Source: Notospermus geniculatus (lineage: Eukaryota > Nemertea > Pilidiophora > Heteronemertea > Lineidae). Taken from it: a stretch of DNA of 64,000 nt. Numbering within the stretch: the first letter of the stretch is position 1; every line of letters begins with the position of its first letter. The notes under the pieces are model-generated. The model searched no databases. It saw only the letters and a program-made list of their open reading frames with translations, and had not been told where the DNA came from. Below, piece by piece: positions 12,329 to 21,913 of the stretch. A program made the position numbers and the translations under genes. Location of the stretch: positions 12,367-76,366 of the forward strand of contig NMRB01002568.1 of NCBI GenBank assembly GCA_002633025.1, read 5' to 3'.

Positions 12329-13706
12329 AAATTTGCCAATCTGTGAGAACGCTGATCGTATTATGTAGGTTCTTAAAGATAATATATCACGACTTCATTG
12401 TTTACATTCCATGTTTGTAAACATGGATGTTTACATTATGTTATTTTGGACTTTTGGGACATGCCAACCCACCAAAATGAATACTTTTGGAATCAACAGA
12501 ATTTCTAGAGGGGCATGCCACCAATAATTTACTCACAAGAAAACGAAAGCCTTGACATAAACAAACAAAATGTAAATAAACAATGAATTTCGTGGCCCGC
12601 GAAAATATCCGTGATACATTATCTTTAATTCAAGAGACTTTTGCGAGCAAAATAGAAAACACTGCCCAAACCCTGCACGTTTTTCTTAAAATGATTGTCG
12701 ACAGACATCAAAGGTTGTTGACGACGGGGTCGAGAACTTGGTGAGAATCTTAAAAGCCTCCTTAAAGGTCAAACCGATCTTTTTGCCAATCATCTAGATT
12801 TGCCGAACAAGGTTTAAAGAAGTTCCGTCAGCCATCAGCGTATTTCAAAAACTGCTGACCGTCATATTCTTTAGCTTAAAATATCTGCCATCAATACAGG
12901 TGTGAAAGAAATGGTTGTCCTAGGAATGCAAGTCCGAGTTGGAGTGACTACTGTCTGCTACGTAAGGTTTTTCGAACAGTTATGGTTTCTATAGCTATAT
13001 ATTCTAACCCGTCGTTGAAAAATAAATCCGGACTTAGATTCCGGGAGGACTTAGATTCTGTTACACTGTCTGCATGTGTGTAACGAACAAATATGACAAG
13101 AATGACGGAAAAAACTCTGGTTTACCAGGCCAAAAAACGTACAAAAAACATAAACCCTGAAGGTGTTGTCATGCGCCGGCTGATTCTCATTTGCGATTGA
13201 TTTACCGGTATACGTTTTTTGTGTCAACACAATCACAAGCCACCAACATGCAACATCATAAAAACACGAACTACTGTAAGTTGCATGTCTATTTTGCTGC
13301 AGGGACCTCTTTGTCCTCGAGTCGTGCTCAAAAGCTGCCGAACAACAAACGATCGAGCTTTGGAAGGAACGTCCCGACAGAGAATACCATGAAGTTAATA
13401 AAAGATACACCATAAAGAATACCATGAAGTTAATAAAAGATACACCATAAAACCATAAAATAGGGAATCTCTGAAAGACAGTTATCGACTTGTATTATGT
13501 CATGCATATCATGATGCATAAGTGAATCTTTTTACGTAGGTCAGCTTAAAACCGTTGGAGAATTCAATTATGACAAAACCGACTAATGGCAGTGGGAAAA
13601 TGAATTGGGTTTGACATGAAGTCAAATCTCATAGAGACGTGGAATGTTGACAGATATTTTTACTATTCGAAGTTTTCCAGTTATGCTCATTTACGTTAGC
13701 TTACAT
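12329..13706 (+). repeat. 1.36-kb direct duplication, copy 2
   Basis: Second copy of the 10964-12327 segment. Relative to copy 1 it has an extra 36-bp tandem repeat (13381-13452, GAATACCATGAAGTTAATAA repeated) and a few small deletions. The preceding single N marks an assembly join. Confidence 0.9.
12373..12628. mobile_element. 256-bp TTAA-ended MITE, copy 2
   Basis: Same element as at 11008-11263, carried along within the duplicated 1.36-kb segment, with identical terminal TTAAAGATAATATATCACG and CGTGATACATTATCTTTAA. Confidence 0.85.
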
Positions 13707-13740
13707 TTTCTTGCTGCACCCATAATGACACCAGCCAAAA

Positions 13741-13955
13741 ATGTTCTTTAGGGGTTCTTTGTGACTCACCAGAGGAACCCCAAGGTTCTATATAGAACCT
13801 TCTGTAAAGAACCCGAGAGGGTTCCAAAAGAACCTTTCTGTCGCCAAAGAACCCATAAAGGTTCCAGGTAGAACCCTTTTCTGAGGGAAGGGGTGCTATC
13901 CACTTTAGGGGTTCTTAAACAACCCGAGGGTTCTTAAATCAGATGGTTCTCCTGG
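13741..13955. repeat. GGTTCT / AGAACC hairpin-rich repeat
   Basis: About fifteen occurrences of GGTTCT or its complement AGAACC in roughly 215 bp, including the palindrome GGTTCTATATAGAACC and several nested stem-forming pairs (AAAGAACC, GGGTTCTT). Compatible with a MITE or a recombining hairpin repeat. Non-coding. Confidence 0.7.
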
Positions 13956-15004
13956 TCTGGCATCAAAGAATTTCGGCCAAGAGTGAAATCAGAGCAGTTT
14001 TTGGAAATGGTGGCCTAAACATCACCTTGGCCCATATATGCCCAAGGCCTCGGATTTGCAATCAGTCATCCGTTCAACTGTGTCATTATGACGTGAGGGC
14101 CTATCACCCCAAAATGACCTGAATATTTTAACTGTCCATTGCTGTTGTTATTTCATGCCCTTTAATTGTTTCTACAGCCATATATCCTAATTTACTCAGT
14201 ATTGTTGAGCAATAAAACGGACTTAAATTCCTTGGGGACTTAGATTCCTGTCACACCGGTATCCGATACCGGTGCAAGGGTCTAAAATTAATGGTGAAGT
14301 AATGAAAATGCACTCACCCTTAGCGTTCAAACGGCAGACGACACTAGTCAAACAGACCGCGAATATTGCCACTTTGCTATTCATGCTGGCTGACAAGGTT
14401 CAATATTCGTCGAGACAAACGTGTTTATACACAACAGCTCTTTACAATTTCAATTGATAACTCGGCCACGATATCTATCATCGGAGTATATATATATCAC
14501 AATATTATCACATGAACCATTTGAAGTGGTTCACACACATCCTTTCCGTGTCAAAAAAGAAACGAGCCAAGGAAGGTCGAAAAGAAAACGCTCCGAGAAT
14601 CTATCGCGTTCCGTATCCAAGGAACCCGCATCCGCGGTACATGCAGCGTCGAGATGAAGGCGGATAAGTCGTTAAGACGGTGAGATGACAGCCGACGCGC
14701 CAGATGCGATGGGCCAGACACCTGCCCCTGTTTTCCACCCGCGTTATGGTCGTGCAGGAAGGAATCACATTCAGGAACAGACAGAGAACCGAGTGCAATT
14801 TTAAGTGACGGGTGGAAAAGGACAGCGGCTTGATATAGTCATAGCGAAATATCGGATTTCGTTTATGCAATCCTGTTCATAAGTGCATTATAGGAATTTT
14901 GCGGTTGAAGAGCCCGAAACATTTGAATAATTGTCCATTAAGCTTAATGAATTCAGTGTCGGGTCGGGGTTAAAGAAAGTAATGATCTGCGAACTTGCAC
15001 TGTC

Positions 15005-15111
15005 GGGGGGGGGGGGGGGGGGGGGGNNNNNNNNNNNNNNNNNNNNNNNNNNNNNNNNNNNNNNNNNNNNNNNNNNNNNNNNNNNNNNNNNNNNNNNNNN
15101 NNNNNNNNNNN
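15005..15111. other. Poly-G run followed by an 85-base assembly gap
   Basis: A run of 22 G (15005-15026) leads directly into 85 N (15027-15111), then GGGCGCCCCGGGCGC. The gap is probably a sequencing failure at a GC homopolymer. Open frames drawn across the N run have no meaning. Confidence 0.95.
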
Positions 15112-15691
15112 GGGCGCCCCGGGCGCTCGCCTCCCCTTTTGGCCAACAAATCTGTAAAATCGACCGTGAAATTCTGGAGCAAATCATTGAAATTCACCGC
15201 CGATCTCAATGTTTCAAGCACAGGCCCCCCCCCCTCTTTTCAAAAAAATCCTGGACCCACCCCCTACAGAGAGATGGCTTTGACCGACTGTCCGCACTTG
15301 GTTAGAACGTTCTTTTTTCGCCCCTTCAAAACACAAAACATGCGCTTTAACATTTTTGTAAATTTTTTTCTTCAGACCTTCCTGTTGTGAGATACCTCAT
15401 GCCCGAGATGAGGTGACGAATCGGTTGACACCCACAGCATTAATCAGTGAAACCATTTCGGAAGAGGCCGAGAATACGTCGAACCAGAGGTAAAAGATCT
15501 GACTGCAGTTTGTTGTCAAAGGTGGCTCCTTTCAAGACTAGGCGGCAGTGCGGTCCATATGCTACTGACTACACCAGCAGCAGCAGCGTGCTTGGCAGCT
15601 TCGTCAGTGGAACCCAACAACGCCATCTTTGTGGTACAGAAATACTCAGAACCTAAACCCATTTCACTCCAGATTATGCTTCGGATATCTA

Positions 15692-15820
15692 AGGGCCGTA
15701 TGCACGGGGGACTTCAGCCACACTTTCATTTAAGTCTGACTTTTCTCAATGCTTCAAGCGAAGAGAAAGTCTAACTTAAGTTATACTTTAGGCTAAAGTC
15801 CGACCCGTGCATACTGCCCT
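15692..15820. mobile_element. 129-bp MITE, AGGGCCGTATGCACGG termini
   Basis: Inverted ends AGGGCCGTATGCACGGGGGA and GTCCGACCCGTGCATACTGC-CCT. The inner arms (AAGTCTGACTTTTCTC and GAAGAGAAAGTCTAACTT) are also inverted around a short loop. Sits directly beside the 0.5-kb duplication. No coding content. Confidence 0.75.
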
Positions 15821-15823
15821 AAA

Positions 15824-16350
15824 AATCGCCCAAATGACGCTGGTTGAAGCATAACCTTTGAAATCCAATGTCCATCGCATGTCTTATGCCCACGTGCAAG
15901 ATGTAAACATAAACAAACGTTCCCATTGGTTGAAATGATCGTTATACTTACTCGGAAATCACGAGTACGGCGATAAAAGATGACTTAATTCTAGGCAAAA
16001 GCAGTGACAATATTTCCTATTTTGGTCGGAATCATTCGGGACGGATCGGCAATTCCGACTGATAATGATATGCAGACGGGGTCAGGAGGTCGGCGTGGTA
16101 TAAAACGGAAACCTGAATTTCATTTTGGTATATGGAACGACTTAGCAGAGCATTTATTTACAGTGCCAGTTACGCTTACAGTATCACTGGAGCGATTCCA
16201 AAGGGGCTTTGTGCCAAATCAAGATGCTGTCAATCTGTTTATGGCGACGGCAAAGATCTACACATTGGCTATTTCAAGGTTTAGCAAGTAGCGTGGCCCA
16301 GTGGTAGTGGTGGCTCCCATTTTACCATCAACCAGACTGTCTTCGTAAAT
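15824..16350 (+). repeat. 0.5-kb direct duplication, copy 1
   Basis: Begins near CCCAAATGACGCTGGTTGAA and ends CGTCTTCGTAAAT-like sequence. The same order of blocks recurs at 16460-16966. The end of the unit contains GTGGCCCAGTGGTAGTGGTG, which resembles a tRNA A-box region. A 95-codon open frame in copy 1 (16004-16291) is disrupted in copy 2, so it is not annotated as a gene. Confidence 0.8.
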
Positions 16351-16459
16351 AAACAAAGGTCCTCCCCCTGAATTAAAAGGGGGTAACTGAAAATGTTCAT
16401 TCTGTTGAAGACGTCTGATCTGTCACCCGTCTATAGGCTATACTTCGGATTTAATCTGA

Positions 16460-16966
16460 AAATCTCCCAAATGACGCTGGTTGAAGCACGGTCTTTGAAA
16501 TCCAATATCAATCGCATTTCTTACCCACGTGCAAAGATGTAAACATAAACAAACGTTCCCATTGGTTGAAATGATCATTACTACTCGCAAATCACGATGA
16601 CGTAATTCTAGGCAAAAGCAGTGACAATATTTCCTATTTTGCTCGGAATTACTCGGGACAGATCGGCAATTCCGACTGATAATGATATGCAGACGGGGTC
16701 AAGAGGTCGGCGCGGTATAAAACGGAAACCTGAATTTCATTTTTGTATATGGAACGACTTTAGCAGAGCATTTATTTACAGTGCCAGTTAGGCTTACAGT
16801 ATCACTGGAGCGATTCCAAAGGGGCTTTGTGCCAAACCAAGATGCTGTCAATCTGTTTATGGCGACGGCAAGATCCACACATTGGCTATTTCAAGGTTTA
16901 GTAAGTAGCGCGGCCCAGTGGTAGTGGTGGCTCTATTTTACCATCAACCAGACCGTCTTCGTAAAT
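16460..16966 (+). repeat. 0.5-kb direct duplication, copy 2
   Basis: Second, slightly shorter copy of 15824-16350 with scattered substitutions and deletions. It ends with the same CGGCCCAGTGGTAGTGGTGG tRNA-like block. Confidence 0.8.
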
Positions 16967-17232
16967 CAGCAACGCCATAACTATTCGCACAGCAAGTTAC
17001 GATAATTTATGCACGGTAGGCCTACTTTTTCAACAACGAAGCGAATCACACGGACACCGTGTTTGCAGTGGCAGTAGTGGGTCCTGGTCGGTAATTCGGC
17101 TTAACGTATTTGTCATACTGTTGAGCCTCAAAATATGAAGTTCAAGACTATAAATAAGAACCCGTACATACTATTGTATGGGATCTTGTCCTGAACCAGG
17201 CAAAAATTCCCTGCCCCCCGTCTTCAGTCAGC

Positions 17233-17307
17233 TGACAAGCGCAGTGCAAAGATGCAGTGGATTGTAATCCAAAGGTCGCGGGTTCGAATCCCGGTAGCCA
17301 TTTTTTT
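17233..17307 (+). mobile_element. tRNA-like sequence / SINE head with T tail
   Basis: Contains an A-box-like AAGCGCAGTGC, a TGGATTGTAATCCA stem-loop in anticodon position, and a clear B box and T arm (GCGGGTTCGAATCCCG), followed by T7 and a T-rich tail. The 5' half does not form a proper acceptor or D arm, so this is a tRNA-derived element or pseudogene rather than a working tRNA. A related head with the same AGCGCAGTGCA block lies at 30694-30832 on the other strand. Confidence 0.55.
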
Positions 17308-18318
17308 GCCTTTTTTTCTTATTTTTCACAAAGCAAGATGGTCAAATGTCAATCATCTTTCGTATACATGTACTAATGTATGTATACAACCATAAAAAAC
17401 TTTTGGGACAAAGTTATGGTGATAAGAACCATATCTTGCGACTAGTAAGAGAAGCTTTGCTCCTAGCCACAGATTGTTCCCTGCGGTTTCTTTGGTAGCC
17501 TATTTATTCACCCTCTCTATTATAGGCACAGAAAACTGATTAAAGGGTTATCTTTACCAAAAGCTTTTTCCTGCTCTTTGATGGATCGTCGGAGCCTAAT
17601 AAATTCCAATGATAATGACAAGACACCCCATGAACAGACTTCTAAGTCCATTGATATTCAATAAATGTGGTCGAATATCTATAAAATCAATGAAGTGTGT
17701 AGAGATGTCGTTTATCATCGCTAACGGGTCGCCTATAAGAATGGTTGACACATATCTCATTGTGAGATTCAAACAGAGCACAAACATGCAAGACAAATCC
17801 GATTAATATGAAAGAATCGGCAAACAAACCAACAAAAATCTCCAACAAACTCATAGCTTTCGTTTCAAAGCTTTTATTTCCGAGAGAATGAGAGTAATGG
17901 TCGATCTGGCCGTATAGAGGGACACACAACAGTTGTTGGTGAGATTCGCCTTTGAGCAACCATGGTGCTCTACGTAATACTTAGCTTGGAATGATTGCTA
18001 GGATATTACTATGTTGTTGAAGTCTATTGAAAAGCAACATTGTGGTTGTTAGTTTATGCAGACTTACACTTGGGTAAACATTTCAGGATTAAACGAAATC
18101 TATCTTGCTTTTATATCTTGTGATTAAAAGTAAACTGCTGAATGTTTCGATGAAATGGTCCAACTTGGATGACAGGAGGTCTGTGACGGGGACACACTTC
18201 TTCCGTTAGTTTGTGGGAAAGAAGACAATCTCAGTCGTTTACTCGTTCACAGACGTGACCATCTAAATCGATTGACTCTCGGAACAAAAACTTTGTGGGA
18301 TCTACACTTTCTTCTCAG

Positions 18319-19601
18319 CAATTTCGATTTCACCGTTGGATTTCTGTACCACCTATGGAAGTAGCAGCGATAGGTAAGAACCGCCGATTGTACGAAGCAT
18401 TCACGAACTGTGTGGAAGAGAATCGTCAGTAGGCCTATCTGCGTTATCATTGTGGTCACATCAAACATGCGACAACAGTTGTGGCTGTTTAGAAAGCGGT
18501 GTTTCAAATCTGCCGTGAGAATGAGGGGACGATTGTTCTCTGTTGGTGAACATTCATGAGTCTTTCAGCTGGTAAAAAATGCACTTTATTATTTCCTTTG
18601 GCTCAATCGATAACCGAAGCATAAAGAATCTGTGACGATGGACCCACTTTTACTTAGTCTCATGGATGACATCAAAAATTCATAAGCGAGAATTTTTGAT
18701 GACATGAGCAACAATCCATCTTGGAACATTCCCATCCTCCAAAAGTATGAATTAGAATTTTCTGTCTTTTTCAGACCGATATTTAACTGGATTCAGGCAT
18801 CAACGTTCCACATCAGCTCTCACCCGCAGAGAATGGGAGAAGAAAAACACATTTCTCAAGCTCCCGCCAAGGGAACGCCACCTAGTGTCGGCTATTAAGT
18901 CGACTCTGGAGGGAAGCATCGGCAAGGAATATCGAATTGGTGTCTTGAACATTCAAAGTCCGACACCACGGTTGCAAACGGCGGGCAAGTCGATGGTATC
19001 CCAAATTTGGCCACCAGAGGGCTTCCGGTCGGTTGGTATCAACGACAGGGTGGCGAGCAGCCATGGGAAATACTCCGGGAATATCACCAATGCGTCTCTG
19101 TGCATTTGTAACAGAGCATTCAGATCCGAACCAAAAAACTTACTTTCTATACAGTTCTGTGATATTTTAGGTCCGTATGCTTGTTCTGATTGCACCCGGA
19201 AGCGGAAATTCGCCCGTTTGCACGATGCCGTTATCCCGCCCGAAATGGACGAGAATGCTTTCACGCCATTGGCTAGGATGGAACGCGACGCAGCCTATCA
19301 CCAGAAGAAACTTCTTGATAGGCGAAGAAATATCGGCACCGCTGGATTGGAAAGGACGGCGACATTTGGTAGAAAGACGAGTCAAACTTTCGAAACTGAC
19401 GAGGAGGAAAAAGATACTGTCGGTGAACTCCCGAGTGCCTTTCCTTCAGAAGTGTACAAACAACGCCGAGGCACCGTTGATATGTTTAGATCTCTGATGA
19501 ATTTGACGTATGGCTCGTCGTTTTCCACGTACAAAGGCGACATGACCAAGGTTTCCCCGCCATTGGCTAGGACAGGCGCATTCAAGGAAACCACAGGTTG
19601 A
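18319..19601 (+). CDS. Unidentified protein, two 3'-terminal coding exons
   Basis: I do not recognise this gene. Two exons join in frame: 18319-18373 (after a TTTCTTCTCAG acceptor, ending at ATAG/GTAAGA) and 18775-19601 (after TCTTTTTCAG, stop TGA at 19599-19601). Together they give about 293 residues. The visible protein is basic and Ser/Thr-rich. Its early part includes RREWEKKNTFLKLPPRERH, its middle RKRKFARLHDAVIPPEM, and its end an acidic TDEEEKD patch and SPPLARTGAFKETTG. No membrane segment or catalytic motif is visible. A second acceptor (ATATTTTAG at about 19170) could split the long exon. Upstream exons were not found. Two AATAAA signals follow the stop. The N-terminal limit and exon phase are inferred; function unknown. 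Confidence 0.45.
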
Positions 19602-19718
19602 AGCCGCGTGTATCATGTGTATAGATGTTTTAATAGTAGTGTATAAAGGCCTAAATGTCGAGTTATCGAGAGCCGTGAGCTTCAACCTGACTCATCAACC
19701 TCTATAAGGACACCGACC

Positions 19719-19910
19719 AATAAAAGTTGCTCATTTCTCCGAAATTGTGAGCTTAACCTGCGATAGCCTACGTTTGGGCCACACGGACCAAGCCAGAGTT
19801 TGAAAATAAGGGTCATCTTGTGAACCAATTATGCACGTCGTATTCCTTCGGCCTTTTTTTGTCACTTTTATAAGTCGATATGTAAGAACATGAATTGATC
19901 AGTGAATAAA
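19719..19910 (+). promoter_or_regulatory. Polyadenylation signals of the 18.3-19.6 kb gene
   Basis: AATAAA occurs at 19719-19724 and again at 19905-19910, 118 and 304 bp after the stop codon. Either would end the transcript before the foldback element at 19993. Confidence 0.45.
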
Positions 19911-19992
19911 TAGTTTTTCAAAAAAATGATGTTGTATGATCCCTCCCGTGGCCATCTTGTCCAAACAAGGCCATCGACTGCGTATTTAGATG

Positions 19993-21102
19993 GGGTCTGG
20001 CTAGATCAAGAGTGTTTCGAGGAGGTGTCATGGCGGCAATGTACTATTTTTAGAAAAGCACATGGCCGGCTATAAATAGCTCTGGGGAACCCATGATGAC
20101 GTCAGCTCAGCCATGGAATTTCGATCGGTAAAAATAGATATACAGCACATGCGTTTGTTTTGATGGACTTAGAATTTCTACAGTCGGGGTATAAACCTGA
20201 ATGGAGTCTCTTTCTGTTATAAATACGAAACTTTGGAGGATATTTTTTTTATTTGGTATTTAGGATGTCTTCTCTCCCGAAAGGGGCGGATCTAGGATTT
20301 TGGCAACGGGGGTTCAGCACCGACAAATGGAATGATTAGAATGAAAAAATGATCAAATCCGACTTGCACAGTCTAGAGATCTAATTGTTCTCTCGCGATG
20401 AAAAGATTCCTGTGCACTTTCATCCAATTTTGGCTGAGATAATGAACTTTTTTAGCTAAGTAATTCAGGATCGCTGTAGTCTATAAATAGAATCGGGGAT
20501 TCCCCGTTCAATACCTGCAGTGCGCGAGCGTAGCATACGTTGTGCCTGTATGTTGTCGACAACGTGTATGTAGTAGATGTGTAGGCCTACATCCTGATCG
20601 ATCGTTTGCCAGTTCGTCGTCACAGACGCAGCATTCGAACACCACCATCTTACGTCAACACGAAAAACCAGCTTCTGGTAAACCAATTAAATTTTGTGGT
20701 GTGGTCATGAATTCACTTTCAGTGAATCATTCTAGTCATTCCATTTGTCGGTGCTGAACCCCTGTTGCCAAAATCCTAGAGCCGCCCCTGCTGTTACCCA
20801 AAGAAAGAAACATCCTTTCGGGAGAGAAGACATCCTAAATACCAAATAAAAAAAAATATCCTCCAAAGCTTCGTATCTATAAAGAAAGATACTCCATTCA
20901 GGTTTATAGTATACCCCGACTGTAGAAATTCTAAGTCCATCAAAACAAACGCATGTGCTTATCTATTTTTACCGCTCGAAATTCCATGGCTGACGTCATC
21001 ATGGGTGCCCCAGAGCTATTTATAGCCGGCCATGTGCTTTTCTAAAAATAGCACATTGCCGCCATGACACCTCCTCGAAACACTCTTGATCTAGCCAGAC
21101 CC
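19993..21102. mobile_element. 1.1-kb foldback transposon with 10-bp target duplication
   Basis: Left arm 19993 to about 20336 and right arm about 20725 to 21102 are near-complete inverted copies (GGGTCTGGCTAGATC ... GATCTAGCCAGACCC), each about 345-380 bp, around a loop of about 390 bp. Flanks TATTTAGATG (19983-19992) and TATTTGGATG (21103-21112) look like a 10-bp target duplication with one change, as in Mutator-like or foldback elements. No transposase frame is present in the loop. The arm contains TAAATACCAAAT and a CCATGGCTGACGTCA block in both orientations. Confidence 0.85.
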
Positions 21103-21154
21103 TATTTGGATGGGCGTCAGGCCAGTAGACTGGTGAGAATCAGATGCCCATGGC

Positions 21155-21559
21155 ATGATCCTGAGGATGATCAGAGACAGAATAACGTGTCGTCACCGGC
21201 GTCCCGCAGGCAAACTGAATACAAAGCAAATCAGTAGTCGGAAAGAAATCCAGGATTTTTTATCGGATCTAATCCTCGAACTCTTCCAAGAAGCAGATAA
21301 TCCTACTACATTCAGACCCCGATTCAGTCAGACCGACTGCAGCGCAATATTTCCGCATACCGATATTCGTATTTCCCGCCGAGAAAAAGTCGCAGAACGA
21401 AATGCGCACTATAGTCGTGCTATGACGTCATCGTCAAGCCTGCCTTCATCAAAACCAATATCAGCCAATTGGCAAAAGAGGATGCAGACAATTTTTGACA
21501 GGAAAACAAGTCGGTGGTTTGAAATCAGTGATATTTGTGACCGTTATCATCATCTTTGA
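21155..21559 (+). CDS. Candidate 134-codon ORF, unidentified
   Basis: An ATG-initiated frame ending TGA at 21557-21559, lying between the foldback element and SMCR8. The product is Arg/Ser-rich with an amphipathic stretch (KEIQDFLSDLILELFQEAD) and a basic C-terminal half. I know no family for it. It could be a small gene, a last exon of a gene interrupted by the foldback, or chance. No acceptor was placed with confidence and no close AATAAA was seen. Confidence 0.25.
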   Translation: MILRMIRDRITCRHRRPAGKLNTKQISSRKEIQDFLSDLILELFQEADNPTTFRPRFSQTDCSAIFPHTDIRISRREKVAERNAHYSRAMTSSSSLPSSKPISANWQKRMQTIFDRKTSRWFEISDICDRYHHL

Positions 21560-21913
21560 AGCGAGGACAATGATTACTGAATAGTGAATGATCCATCGCG
21601 CTAGTGTGTCGTTGGCTAGGGCGTAATTCTTAGGCTAGGCTAGGGCTATTCATCATCTCGAGTATTGGACTGGTTCCAGATCGTACCGCTAGAGGGCCGG
21701 CGAATTGACATGGTGCGATGCGCCCACCAAACAAACAAACGACTAAAACTAAACAAACAAATCCCTCTCCCCTGCCCTGCACATTCATCATAAATTCCTC
21801 CTGGCGGCCAATAAACTGTCGAATTTTTGACTTCAGTTTTCACTTTCAGATGGTTCACTTCTTCCATCTTTTAGATCGAGGTGAAATGACTTATCCTACC
21901 CAACGTTCCCGAG

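Noticed and set aside
14888-15390. Open frames across the 15027-15111 gap
   Set aside because: They exist only because N codons are read through. The flanks are a poly-G run and low-complexity sequence.
16004-16291. 95-codon frame in the 0.5-kb duplication
   Set aside because: The second copy carries indels that break it, so selection on the frame is unlikely.
17233-17300. Functional tRNA gene
   Set aside because: The B box and T arm are good, but the acceptor and D arms do not pair and the anticodon stem is irregular. It looks tRNA-derived.
18247-18507. 86-codon minus-strand frame
   Set aside because: It is antisense to the exon 18319-18373, which has consensus splice sites and joins in frame to the next exon.
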